In this document: positions 8,943 to 17,379 of the stretch, one piece after another | Position numbering within the stretch: the first letter of the stretch is position 1 | Layout: each line of letters begins with the position of its first letter | NCBI RefSeq assembly: GCF_003045775.1 | Contig: NZ_PXNS01000008.1 | Coordinates: 1-64,000, forward strand | Reading direction: 5' to 3' | DNA length: 64,000 nt | Origin: Halomonas litopenaei | GTDB lineage: Bacteria > Pseudomonadota > Gammaproteobacteria > Pseudomonadales > Halomonadaceae | The notes under the pieces: model-generated | Databases searched by the model: none | What the model was told of the DNA's origin: nothing | The model's input: only the letters and a program-made list of their open reading frames with translations | Made by a program: the position numbers and the translations under genes

Positions 8943-10982
8943 TTATTGCAGCGGCCAGACCAGCATGATCAGCGGGATGGCGACCACCATCACCACCAGG
9001 GTCAGCGGCAGGCCAAGGCGCCAATAGTCGCTGAAGTGATAGCCCGCGGGGCCCATCACCAGGGTGTTGGACTGGTGGCCGATGGGCGTCAGAAAGGCGC
9101 AGGAAGCGCTGATCGCCACCACCATCAGGAAGGGGTCAAGCGACAGCTCGAAACCGCTGGCGAGACTCGCCGCGATGGGCGCCATCAACAGCGCCGCCGC
9201 CGCATTGTTGATGACGTTGGACAGCAAGGTGCTGACCATGAAGAGCCCCGCCAGCACCAGGATGGGCGGCCACTGGCTGCCAAGCCCGAGCATCGCATCG
9301 GCGATCAGGCCGGCCCCGCCGCTGGACTCCAGCGACTGCCCCACCGGAATCATCGCGCCCAGCAACACCACCACCGGGCCGTCGATGGCGCGATAGCCCT
9401 CGCGCAGCGGCAGCACCCCCACCAGCAGGGTGACCAGCGCGGCCAGCGACAAGGCCACCGCCGCCGGCAGCAGATCGAACAGCATGGCCGTGATGGCGAC
9501 GGCAAAGATGCCCACCGACAGCGCAAGCTGGCGCGGCTGGCCGAGGGTCAGGCGCCGGTCTGCCAGCGGCAGGCAGCCAAGCACCGTCAGGCTCTCGCCC
9601 AGCCCTTCGGGATCGCCCTGCAGCAGCAGCACGTCGCCGGGCCGAAAACGAATATCGCGCAGACGCTGCTTGAGGCGCCCACCGTCACGGGCCACCGCCA
9701 CCAGGTGCAGGCCGTACTGATGGTGCAGGCGCAGCTCGGCGGCGGTGCGGCCACTGATGGCGGCGTCGTTGCGCACCACCGCCTCGATCAGGTGCAAGTC
9801 TTCGGGGGCCTTGTCGTCCTGGCGCTCGTCGCCGTCCTCGGTGCCCCGCGCCGCCTCACGGGTCTCGTCCAGGGTGATGCGGCGCTCTCGCGCCTGCTCG
9901 TCCTCGTCGACCAGTTGGCGGGTACGCTGGGCCAGTGAAGCGGACCCGGCGTCGCCGTCTGCGTTCAATGGCTGGGCCGACGTCGATGCGGCCGCTGCGT
10001 TGTCCGAGGACCGCACCGGGTCATCGCTGTCGGCCTGCTCGGTGTTGCTCTGCTCGGTATCGGTAGGCTCGGCATCAGGATCCGGCGCCTCCTCGGGTGT
10101 CAGACCGACCCGCAGTCCGGCACGATCTTCCAGCGCCTTGAGCTCCTCGGGCCCAGCCTCCAGCAGCAGGATGTCGCCCTCCTTGAGCACCCCATAGAAA
10201 GAGTGACCGGCGTAGCGATGACCGCCCCGCACCAGCGCCAGCACGGGCACGTTGTCGTCGAGCTTGCGCCTGAGCTTGTGCAGCGACCAGCCCAGGGCCT
10301 GGGCATCGGCGTCGACCCGCACCTCCACCAGATAGTGGGCGGTATCGAACATGGCGTCGCGGCTGGCCTGGCCGGTGCGCCTTGGCACCAGTCGCCAGCC
10401 CAGCAGCACGATAAAGGCAACCCCGGCGAGTGCCACGGCGCCGCCCACCGGGAAGAAGTCGAACATGCTGAAGCGCTCGCCGGCGACGCTGGCGCGGTAG
10501 CTCGAGATGATGATGTTGGGCGGGGTGCCGATCAGGGTGGTGAGGCCACCCAGCAGCGAGCCGAAGGCCAGCGGCATCAGCAGGATCGACGGCGAGGTAT
10601 CGTGTTCGCGCGACATCCGCAGGGCCACCGGCAGCAGCAACGCCAGCGCCCCCACGTTGTTCATGAAGCCCGACAGCACGGTGACAAGGCCGGTCAGCGC
10701 CAATAGCTGATACAGGAGCCTGTCGCCGACCTTGAGCACCTGGGCGGCGATCACGTCTACCACCCCGGCCCGCTCGAAGCCACGGGAAAGCACCAGCACC
10801 GCCACCACGGTGATCACCGCCGGATGGCCAAAACCGGAAAAGGCCTGGTCGGCCGGCACCAGCCCCAGCACCACCGAGGCCAGCAAGGACGCCAGCGCCA
10901 CCAGATCGAAACGAAACCGCCCCCAGACGAACGCCGCCAGCGTCAGCCCGAGCACGATAAATACCAGAAGACTGTCGTCCAT
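8943..10982 (-). CDS. SLC13/DASS-type transporter with two RCK_C domains
   Basis: This 679-aa inner-membrane carrier is of the SLC13 / ion-transporter type. Two membrane blocks (about 1-200 and 475-679) flank a cytosolic region with two TrkA_C (RCK_C) domains at about 218-288 and 397-465. The hairpin motif IGTPPNIIISSYR near 151 is typical of this superfamily. Homologues transport sulfate, dicarboxylates or other anions; the substrate cannot be read here. The two RCK_C domains are separated by about 95 residues of acidic, low-complexity sequence (297-394), an unusual insertion that fits halophile surface acidity. GGAGGGG precedes the ATG. It is monocistronic and convergent with fadE. Confidence 0.85.
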   Translation of the reverse strand: MDDSLLVFIVLGLTLAAFVWGRFRFDLVALASLLASVVLGLVPADQAFSGFGHPAVITVVAVLVLSRGFERAGVVDVIAAQVLKVGDRLLYQLLALTGLVTVLSGFMNNVGALALLLPVALRMSREHDTSPSILLMPLAFGSLLGGLTTLIGTPPNIIISSYRASVAGERFSMFDFFPVGGAVALAGVAFIVLLGWRLVPRRTGQASRDAMFDTAHYLVEVRVDADAQALGWSLHKLRRKLDDNVPVLALVRGGHRYAGHSFYGVLKEGDILLLEAGPEELKALEDRAGLRVGLTPEEAPDPDAEPTDTEQSNTEQADSDDPVRSSDNAAAASTSAQPLNADGDAGSASLAQRTRQLVDEDEQARERRITLDETREAARGTEDGDERQDDKAPEDLHLIEAVVRNDAAISGRTAAELRLHHQYGLHLVAVARDGGRLKQRLRDIRFRPGDVLLLQGDPEGLGESLTVLGCLPLADRRLTLGQPRQLALSVGIFAVAITAMLFDLLPAAVALSLAALVTLLVGVLPLREGYRAIDGPVVVLLGAMIPVGQSLESSGGAGLIADAMLGLGSQWPPILVLAGLFMVSTLLSNVINNAAAALLMAPIAASLASGFELSLDPFLMVVAISASCAFLTPIGHQSNTLVMGPAGYHFSDYWRLGLPLTLVVMVVAIPLIMLVWPLQ

Positions 10983-11128
10983 GCCGGCCCCTCCCTGGGC
11001 GGCGCCCTGACGGGCGATTGCAGAGTGCTGGAGGTCGCGAAAGCGTCACCGAGAAAGCGCCAGGGTACCGCTGATTCAGCGTAGCCTAAAACACCTCATC
11101 AGCGCGCCCAGGAAGCTTCGTCAACAGG

Positions 11129-11164
11129 CTGGGGTTCGGCAAAGGGTTAGGGTTCGTCAAAGGG
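11129..11164 (-). repeat. 18-nt tandem duplication spanning a stop codon
   Basis: Two adjacent 18-nt units (11147-11164 and 11129-11146) match at 15 of 18 positions. The first is the last five codons plus TAA of the CMD-family gene. The second lies directly after the stop and has CAG where the stop was. It is the same type of 3'-end duplication as at choX. Confidence 0.85.
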
Positions 11165-11707
11165 CAGCGGTTCATCGCCGCGACGGACCTCGAACACGTT
11201 CAGCGTCATCGCCACAAGGGCGTAGTAGCCAAGCACCCCGACCAGTTCCACCACGGCCTCCTCGCCGAAGGCCTCCACTGCCCTGTCGTAGGTGGCCTGA
11301 TCGACGCGCCGGTGCTGATACAGCACGCTGGCAAGCCGATGGACGATGACTTCATCGCTGCGCTCGAAGGTCGGTTGGCGGCCTTCTCGCAAGGCCTCGA
11401 CCACCGACTCGGACAGGCCGGCCTTGAGGGCTATGGGGGCGTGGATCTGCCACTCAGCCTGGGACTTCCACCAGGCCGCGGTGGTCAGGATGGCAAGCTC
11501 GGTGAGGCGCAGCGGAAGCGAGGTATGGTAGCGACAGAAGGCGCCCAGGCGCTGGGCATGGTCGGCAAGCTGCGGGCTGTGCACCCAGGCCAGGAAGGGA
11601 CCATCGAGGTTGCCGCGGGGGCCGCTGAGGATATCGTCGAGCACCCGGCGCTGCTCCGCGCTCATGGTGGCGTCGTCAAGCTCGGGCAAGCGGGAACGAA
11701 GGGTCAT
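11147..11707 (-). CDS. Carboxymuconolactone decarboxylase-family protein
   Basis: This is a 186-aa all-helical CMD/AhpD-superfamily protein. The core (residues about 50-125) contains LRLTELAILTTAAWWKSQAEWQIHAPIA, with the Glu...His arrangement of gamma-carboxymuconolactone decarboxylase-type members. The CxxC redox pair of AhpD is absent, so a peroxidase-reductase role is unlikely. The exact substrate is unknown. It is the only gene between SLC13 and the aminotransferase; all three are leftward but terminators or gaps separate them. Its last codons are tandemly duplicated after the stop. Confidence 0.8.
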   Translation of the reverse strand: MTLRSRLPELDDATMSAEQRRVLDDILSGPRGNLDGPFLAWVHSPQLADHAQRLGAFCRYHTSLPLRLTELAILTTAAWWKSQAEWQIHAPIALKAGLSESVVEALREGRQPTFERSDEVIVHRLASVLYQHRRVDQATYDRAVEAFGEEAVVELVGVLGYYALVAMTLNVFEVRRGDEPLPFDEP

Positions 11708-11741
11708 GCTGTCATCCTGTACGTGGGAAAAAAGGTAGCAA

Positions 11742-11759
11742 GCCCGCCCCTTGGCGGGC
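11742..11759 (-). terminator. Terminator of the class III aminotransferase gene
   Basis: A GCCCGCC-CCTT-GGCGGGC hairpin, on the minus strand followed 8 nt later by TTTTTT, lies about 50 nt beyond the aminotransferase stop. Confidence 0.7.
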
Positions 11760-11805
11760 CTGCTGTGTCAGTGGTGTTGCGCGGGCCGAAGCGCCAGGCA
11801 TGAAC

Positions 11806-13140
11806 TCAATGGCCCACCTGGCCAAGCGCCTGCTGCAAGGCGGCGTCGAGCTTGTCGACGATCTCGTCGAGATGATCTTCCTCGACGATATAGGGCGGCG
11901 CCAGCAGCACATGGTCTCCACGGCGTCCGTCCAGGGTACCGCCGGCGGGATAACACATCAGCCCCTGGTCCATGGCGGCGGCCTTGACCGCGGCGTTGAG
12001 GCGTCGGTCGGGGTCGAAGGGCTCCTTGCTGGCCCGGTCCGCCACCAGCTCGAGTCCCAGAAACAGCCCGCGTCCACGAATATCGCCGACGTGCGGGTGG
12101 TCGCCGAAGCGCTGCTCGAGGCGAGCACGCAGCGCCTCGCCCCTGGCGCGCACCTGCTCAAGCAGGCCGCGTTTCTCTACCGCGCGCTGCACCGCCAGCG
12201 CCGCGGCGCAGGCGGTGGCGTGGCCGATATAGGTGTGGCCATGCTGGAAGAAGCCGGTGCCCTCGGCGATGGTGTCGCGGATACGCGCACTGGCCAGGGT
12301 GGCGCCGATGGGCTGGTAGCCACCGCCCAGGCCCTTGGCCACGGTCAGAAGGTCGGGGCTGACGCCTTCCTGCTCGCAGGCAAACAGGCTACCGGTGCGC
12401 CCCATGCCGCACATCACCTCATCGAGAATCAGCAGGATGCCGTGACGATCACAGATCTCACGCACCCGCCGAAAGTATCCGGGCACCGCCGGCACCGCGC
12501 CAAGGGTCGCCCCCACCACCGGCTCGGCGACGAAGGCCATGACCCGGCGTGGCCCCAGCCGCTCGATGGTGTCCTCGAGTTCCACCGCGAGTCGCTCGCC
12601 GTAGGCTTCGGCGCTTTCGTCCGCGCGCTGGCCGCGATAGGCGTAACAGGGGCTGACGTGGGTGGTGTCGGCCAACAGCGGTTCGAAGGGACGCCGACGC
12701 CAGGCGTTTCCGCCGGTGGCCAGCGCCCCCAGGGTATTGCCGTGGTAGCTCTGGCGCCGGGCGATGACCTGGGTGCGCTCTGGCTGGCCGATCTCGAGAA
12801 AGTACTGGCGCGCCATCTTCAGCGCCGCTTCCACCGCTTCGGAACCGCCGGAGACGAAGTAGACGCTGCCGATGCCCTGGGGCGCGCGATCGACCAGGAA
12901 GTCGGCCAGCGCCTCCATCGGCTCCGAGGTAAAGAAGCTTGAATGGGCGTAGGCCATACGCTTGACCTGTTCGCTGATCGCGGCCTGCACCTCGGGATCG
13001 CTATGCCCCAGGCAGGACACCGCCGCGCCGCCACAGGCATCGAGGTAGCGCTTGCCTGCGGCATCGATCAGATAGGGCCCATCGCCTGCCACCGCGGTGG
13101 GATAGGACGCCTTGAGGTGGCGGTGAAAGACGCGGCTCAT
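11806..13140 (-). CDS. Class III (omega-type) aminotransferase
   Basis: This is a PLP-dependent fold-type I aminotransferase of 444 aa. Asp240 (LILDEVMCGMGRTG) contacts the PLP pyridine nitrogen and Lys269 (LTVAKGLGGG) forms the Schiff base. Family members use omega-amino acids, diamines, taurine or related amines with pyruvate or 2-oxoglutarate. The substrate cannot be told from sequence. A GGAGG 5 nt upstream selects the ATG at 13140 over one nine codons earlier. It is divergent from an RpiR-family gene, with palindromic sites between them, so that regulator probably controls it. Confidence 0.9.
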   Translation of the reverse strand: MSRVFHRHLKASYPTAVAGDGPYLIDAAGKRYLDACGGAAVSCLGHSDPEVQAAISEQVKRMAYAHSSFFTSEPMEALADFLVDRAPQGIGSVYFVSGGSEAVEAALKMARQYFLEIGQPERTQVIARRQSYHGNTLGALATGGNAWRRRPFEPLLADTTHVSPCYAYRGQRADESAEAYGERLAVELEDTIERLGPRRVMAFVAEPVVGATLGAVPAVPGYFRRVREICDRHGILLILDEVMCGMGRTGSLFACEQEGVSPDLLTVAKGLGGGYQPIGATLASARIRDTIAEGTGFFQHGHTYIGHATACAAALAVQRAVEKRGLLEQVRARGEALRARLEQRFGDHPHVGDIRGRGLFLGLELVADRASKEPFDPDRRLNAAVKAAAMDQGLMCYPAGGTLDGRRGDHVLLAPPYIVEEDHLDEIVDKLDAALQQALGQVGH

Positions 13141-13172
13141 GGAACCTCCAGCAGGTAGATACGACATCGCAT

Positions 13173-13223
13173 AAATGCAAATATTAAATGCATTCTATTT
13201 TTACACAATGCATATTTGCAAAT
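13173..13223. promoter_or_regulatory. Paired ATGCAAAT/ATTTGCAT operator-like sites
   Basis: The AT-rich gap between the divergent aminotransferase and RpiR-type genes contains two related dyads: 13173-13194 (AAATGCAAATATTAAATGCA followed by TT) and 13207-13223 (AATGCATATTTGCAAAT). The shared half-site is ATGCAAAT or its inverse. Position and symmetry suggest operators for the adjacent regulator. Confidence 0.55.
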
Positions 13224-13295
13224 CGTGTCTACGCCTCACCGGACAGACGCCCGCCAAGCTGGCACACTGGCCCGCTCGTCATTCAAGGAGACGCC

Positions 13296-14261
13296 ATGCC
13301 CTCTCGCGACTCGAAGCCCGCCACCAAGCCATCGACCGAGCGGAGCGCTCGGCACCGCCCAGTTCGCCTCGGCGAATCGAGCACCCTCGGCGACTTGCAG
13401 GAACTGGCGGCGCAGATCCAGGCCGGTGACGGCGAGGTTCGTTTGGGCAAACGATCGTTGCGGGTGCTGATGGCGCTGCTGGAGTCGCCGCAGGCGAGTG
13501 CGGTGGCCTCGATCAGCGAGCTGGCCGGGCGGCTCGAGGTGAACCCCTCGACCTTGACCCGGCTGGCCCAGCGCCTGGGCTTCGACGGCTTCGGCGAGCT
13601 GCAGGCGGTGTTTCGGCGGGATCTGGCCGATGGCGGCGAGCACTTCTACAGCGACCTGGCCTCGAGGCTTTCGACCGATCGCGACCAGGGCCAGGGTGTC
13701 GCCCGGCTGGCCCGGCTCGGACGCCAGGAGAGCGCCAACTTCGCCGGCCTGCTCGAGCGACTCGACGCCGATGACTACGACCGGGTGGTCGAGCTGCTGG
13801 CCCTCGCCCGTCGGGTCAGGGTCCATGGGCAACGCCAGTTTGCGTCGCTGGCGCAGTTCATGGCCTACGGGCTTGGCATGCTGCGTGCCGATACCGGGGA
13901 GCTGGATGCGGGGCACCAGGGGGTGGCCGATGCCCTGGCGCAACTGGATGAAGGGGACTTGCTGGTGGTGATCAGCTGCTTTCCCTACACCACCAGCGTG
14001 CTGGAAACCGCCCGGGTGGCGGCGCGGGCGGGGATTCGGGTGGTCGCCCTGACCGACAGCGAGTCGTCTCCGCTTGCCCGGGTCGCCGAATACCGCTTCC
14101 TGGTGCCTACCGACAGCCTGTTCTTCTCCAACGCCATGGGCGCCTTCTTCCTGCTGGCCCAGGGCCTGCTGACCGAGGTGGCCGATCGCCTTGGCGACGA
14201 GGGACTGGCCGCCCTCAAGCGGCGCGAGAGGATGATTCGCGAGCTGGGGGCGTCGCTGTAG
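13296..14261 (+). CDS. MurR/RpiR-family transcriptional regulator
   Basis: This is a 321-aa regulator with an N-terminal HTH_6 domain (about 35-110, including SISELAGRLEVNPSTLTRLAQRLGFDGF) and a C-terminal SIS domain (about 155-290, with DLLVVISCFPYTTSVLETARVAARAGIRVVALTD). SIS domains usually sense phosphosugars, but RpiR regulators next to amine or amino-acid genes occur as well. AAGGAG fixes the start at 13296. It is divergent from the class III aminotransferase, which is the likely target, with two operator-like dyads between. Confidence 0.88.
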   Translation: MPSRDSKPATKPSTERSARHRPVRLGESSTLGDLQELAAQIQAGDGEVRLGKRSLRVLMALLESPQASAVASISELAGRLEVNPSTLTRLAQRLGFDGFGELQAVFRRDLADGGEHFYSDLASRLSTDRDQGQGVARLARLGRQESANFAGLLERLDADDYDRVVELLALARRVRVHGQRQFASLAQFMAYGLGMLRADTGELDAGHQGVADALAQLDEGDLLVVISCFPYTTSVLETARVAARAGIRVVALTDSESSPLARVAEYRFLVPTDSLFFSNAMGAFFLLAQGLLTEVADRLGDEGLAALKRRERMIRELGASL

Positions 14262-14342
14262 CGCCAAGGCAGAACAGTCGGCGACCAGGGCAGCCGGTAC
14301 GCAAGCCACTCCGCCGTCAGGCCGACGCCTCCCTGAAATGCA

Positions 14343-14371
14343 AGCGGGCCCGCCAACTTGGCGGGCCCGCT
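14343..14371. terminator. Bidirectional terminator between convergent genes
   Basis: A 12-bp perfect stem (AGCGGGCCCGCC / GGCGGGCCCGCT) with a 5-nt loop lies between the rpiR-type gene and quinone oxidoreductase. The T-tracts are weak, but position and strength fit shared termination. Confidence 0.7.
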
Positions 14372-14422
14372 CTGTCCGGAGGACAGGTTCGATCAGGAAG
14401 ACAGGGATCGGCGATCGATCGC

Positions 14423-15400
14423 TCAGGGCAGCAGCACGGTAGACCCGGTGGTCTTGCGTGACGCCAGGGCGTCCTGGGCCTTGCCGGCCTCCGCCAGGGC
14501 GAAGCGCTGGGCCACGTCGATCTTCACCTTGCCGCTCTCGATCATGTCGAACAGCTCGTCGGCCATGTCCTGCAGCCGCTCCGGGCTGTCGGCGTAGCCG
14601 TTGAGGCTCGGCCGAGTGACGTAGAGCGCGCCCTTCTGGTTGAGGATGCCGATGTTGACCCCCTCGACCGGTCCGGAGGCGTTGCCGAAGCTGACCATCA
14701 GGCCGCGCGGCTTCAGGCAGTCCAGCGAGGTCTCCCAGGTGTCCTTGCCGACGCTGTCGTAGACCACGTCGACCATCTCGCCACCGGTCAGCTCGCGCAC
14801 CCTTTCGACCACGTCTTCCTTGGTGTAGTCGATGGTCGCCCAGGCGCCGTTGCGCTTGGCAAGCTCCGCCTTCTCGACCGAGCTGACCGTACCGATCAGC
14901 TTGACGCCCAGGGCCTTGGCCCACTGACAGGCAATCGATCCCACCCCACCGGCGGCGGCGTGGAACAGGATGGTCTCGCCACCCTGCAGCGGGTAGGTCT
15001 GACGCAGCAGGTACTGCACCGTCAGCCCCTTGAGCATGGCCCCCGCTGCGGTCTCGCAACTGATCCCCTCGGGCAGCGCCACCACCTTGTCCGCCGGCAG
15101 GGTGTGCAGTTCGGCGTAGGCGCCCAGGGGCCCCTGTGCGTAGGCCACGCGGTCGCCTACCTGCAGATGATCGACCCCCTCGCCCACGGCGTCGACCACG
15201 CCAGCGCCTTCGGTTCCCAGGCCCGACGGCAGGGACGGCGCCGGATACAGACCGGTGCGGAAGTAGATATCGATGAAGTTGAGGCCCACCGCCTCATTGG
15301 CGACGCGTACCTCGCCGGGGCCCGGCTCGGCCGCCGGTGTATCGACGAGTTCCAGCACCTCGGAATCGCCGGTGCGTGCGAATTGAATCCGCTTGGCCAT
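14423..15400 (-). CDS. qor: NADPH:quinone oxidoreductase (zeta-crystallin type)
   Basis: This zinc-less medium-chain dehydrogenase/reductase (325 aa) reduces quinones with NADPH. It is close to E. coli Qor along its whole length, with near-identical blocks such as NFIDIYFRTGLYPAPSLPSG, FHAAAGGVGSIACQWAKALG (Rossmann AxxGxxG, about 147) and QKGALYVTRPSLNGY. There are no zinc-ligand cysteines. It is divergent from the azurin gene and convergent with the RpiR gene. Confidence 0.92.
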   Translation of the reverse strand: MAKRIQFARTGDSEVLELVDTPAAEPGPGEVRVANEAVGLNFIDIYFRTGLYPAPSLPSGLGTEGAGVVDAVGEGVDHLQVGDRVAYAQGPLGAYAELHTLPADKVVALPEGISCETAAGAMLKGLTVQYLLRQTYPLQGGETILFHAAAGGVGSIACQWAKALGVKLIGTVSSVEKAELAKRNGAWATIDYTKEDVVERVRELTGGEMVDVVYDSVGKDTWETSLDCLKPRGLMVSFGNASGPVEGVNIGILNQKGALYVTRPSLNGYADSPERLQDMADELFDMIESGKVKIDVAQRFALAEAGKAQDALASRKTTGSTVLLP

Positions 15401-15556
15401 GAAAGGCTTCCTTACGCTGCTAACGGGTATGTACGCCCAGTCAAGCGCTCTGCTCGACCTCGGTCAAGTCCAAACTGGATTTGCCGTCGGCACAGCCGTG
15501 GCCACGGGATCACTGTCGGCGCTTGACAGCTCCATTGATGTCTACGAGACTCATAA

Positions 15557-15568
15557 ACTGTATACAGT
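15557..15568. promoter_or_regulatory. Perfect palindrome upstream of azurin
   Basis: ACTGTATACAGT is a perfect 12-nt palindrome in the AT-rich gap between qor and azu, followed by TTAAAATATAAAC. It resembles small GntR-type operators (TGTATACA core). A TTGACA at 15523 has no well-placed -10. Confidence 0.45.
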
Positions 15569-15685
15569 TAAAATATAAACATGGATACAAGTTGTGTGGT
15601 GCACCGTGCTTCCCCTTGCTGAACGCCGTGAACGGTCGTGGCAAACCCTGCACCCACCCTATCCAGCAACGAAAAGGACGCTGTC

Positions 15686-16180
15686 ATGAAACATGCCCTG
15701 CTTTCCTCCGCCTCCATCCTCGCAATCACCGCTGTGCCGCTGTTCTCTGCCGTGGCGGTGGCGGGTGACGGCGCCGCGGACAACGTCGCCGAAGAGTGCC
15801 GGCTGACCATCGATTCCACTGACCAGATGCAGTACGACAAGAGCGAGCTGAGCGTACCCGCCAGCTGCGAGACCGTCAGTCTGACGTTGACCCACTCGGG
15901 CTCCATGGCGAAAGACGTGATGGGACACAACTGGGTGCTGGCCCCTACCGACGCCTATCAGGAGATCGCCTCCGCCGGCATGCAGGCGGGACTCGACAGC
16001 AACTACCTGCCGGAGGATGACCGCATCCTGGCCGCCACCGACATCATCGGCGGCGGCGAATCCACCAGCATCACCTTCGACACCGAAGGACTCGCCGACC
16101 AGGATCTGACCTTCTTCTGCTCCTTCCCCGGCCACTCCTCGATGATGAAGGGATCGTTCAGCCTCACCAGCGAGGGCTGA
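15686..16180 (+). CDS. azu: Azurin, periplasmic type I copper protein
   Basis: This cupredoxin shuttles electrons between cytochromes and periplasmic reductases or peroxidases. The precursor is 164 aa with a signal peptide of about 27 residues; the mature protein begins near GDGAADNV. The copper ligands are in canonical spacing: His81 in MGHNWVL, Cys145, His150 and Met154 in FFCSFPGHSSMMKG. The azurin disulfide is represented by Cys38 and Cys61. AAGGA precedes the ATG at 15686. It is not in an operon, so its partner is unknown. Confidence 0.95.
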   Translation: MKHALLSSASILAITAVPLFSAVAVAGDGAADNVAEECRLTIDSTDQMQYDKSELSVPASCETVSLTLTHSGSMAKDVMGHNWVLAPTDAYQEIASAGMQAGLDSNYLPEDDRILAATDIIGGGESTSITFDTEGLADQDLTFFCSFPGHSSMMKGSFSLTSEG

Positions 16181-16300
16181 GCAACCTATACGGATCGACG
16201 GGCATCGATCCCTGACGGCGTGACCCGAGCCACCTCCGTTCATGCTGCCCGCGAGCGGATCAACAACCACCTCGGCCCGGCAAGCGCCGACCCTTTGCCC

Positions 16301-16357
16301 AACGACGAAGCCCCGGCCCTCGCCTCCAAAAGAGGTAAGGGCCGGGGCTTCGTTGTT
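16301..16357. terminator. Long hairpin downstream of azurin
   Basis: AACGACGAAGCCCCGGCCCT pairs with the almost exact complement at 16338-16357, enclosing an inner CCTC/GAGG stem. It lies 120 nt past azu and before the leftward gene's 3' end, so it may terminate both. It lacks a clear T-tract. Confidence 0.55.
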
Positions 16358-16379
16358 GCTACCACTTCTACTAGTTCAT

Positions 16380-16548
16380 AGCGTCCGCGGGAACGACTCC
16401 AGCCCTCTGACGAAGCGGTTCTTGCCAGATCAATCGTTCAAAGAGCGCCATTCCCTCGAGAGTTCGTTTCCATCGTTGCTCAAAGCGTACGCGGGAAGGA
16501 CTCCAGGCCTCTGACGAAGCGGTTCTTGTAATCCTCAAAGAGCGCCTT
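16380..16548 (-). repeat. Degenerate duplication of a gene 3' end
   Basis: The last ~65 nt of the gene at 16480-17133 (16484-16548) are repeated about 100 nt further downstream at 16380-16450. The first 45 nt match with only a few substitutions; the remainder carries small insertions. The copy is out of frame and untranslated. It resembles the other post-stop duplications but has a larger unit. Confidence 0.8.
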
Positions 16549-17133
16549 GTCCTGCTTGAAGTTGGCCACCACCGAGGCTTCGTCCACGGTCAGGGTACGC
16601 GGCAGATTGTCGAGGCTGGTGGCCGTATGCTTTGGCCCCAGACCGATCTGCAGCTCGCCCGGGCCCTTGATCCAGCGCTGGATACCGGCGGCGCTAAACT
16701 CGGCCTTCTGGGCATCACTGACCACGTCCACCCGCAGCGGCGCCCGCAGCGCCAGTTCCGCCACCAGACGAAGGGCGGGATTCAGCTTGCCCTTGCCGGC
16801 CGGCTTTTGTGCCTCGCCCTGGCTATCGCTTTCCGCGCCGGTCTTGTTACCGCCGTCGACCGCACTTTCGGCGTCAGGATCCAGCGACGTCAACTGGGCC
16901 ACATTCATGCTGGTGCCGGCTTCGTCGCTGACCAGCAGGGCCAGCGCGATGGGACGGGACTGATCGTCCACCAGAGCGAGAAGCCGGGCGGCTTCCTGCT
17001 TGAACAGCACCCCGATGACGCCGGCGAAGGTGACCAGGGGGGCGATACCCGCCTGGTGACCGTAGGCTTCCGCACACAGGCGTGCCAGGCAGGCTTCCCG
17101 CTGCTGGGGCTCGTTGATTTTGACGACCTTCAT
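16480..17133 (-). CDS. Conserved hypothetical protein
   Basis: I do not recognise a named family for this 217-aa soluble protein. The first 80 residues (LARLCAEAYGHQAGIAPLV, then LLALVDDQSRPIALALLVSDEAG) loosely recall a GNAT-like fold, but no acetyl-CoA motif is clear. Residues about 90-120 are a polar linker rich in Gly, Glu and Lys. The C-terminus contains LDNLPRTLTVDEASVVANFKQD. The ATG at 17133 is better placed behind AGAGGT than the GTG one codon earlier. Neighbours give no functional clue. Its 3' end is partly duplicated downstream. Confidence 0.7.
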   Translation of the reverse strand: MKVVKINEPQQREACLARLCAEAYGHQAGIAPLVTFAGVIGVLFKQEAARLLALVDDQSRPIALALLVSDEAGTSMNVAQLTSLDPDAESAVDGGNKTGAESDSQGEAQKPAGKGKLNPALRLVAELALRAPLRVDVVSDAQKAEFSAAGIQRWIKGPGELQIGLGPKHTATSLDNLPRTLTVDEASVVANFKQDKALFEDYKNRFVRGLESFPRTL

Positions 17134-17379
17134 CACTGACCTCTAATTGCTGGCGCCGACCGGCGCTGACCCACTTGTCGAAACCGGCGAGACTAGCATA
17201 TTCCAGGCAGCGACACCGCCCTCGGCGTACCGCTGCGACAGACGGGGTGTTCATGTCGTCGCCGTTCGGTCATCTTTGTGGCCCAACATGGAGGCGCGCA
17301 GCCTCTAGCTTGCAGGACGGTCATGTCCGATGATGACGAAAGCCGGTGCCATGTTGTGACGCCACGCCAAGGAGAGCCC

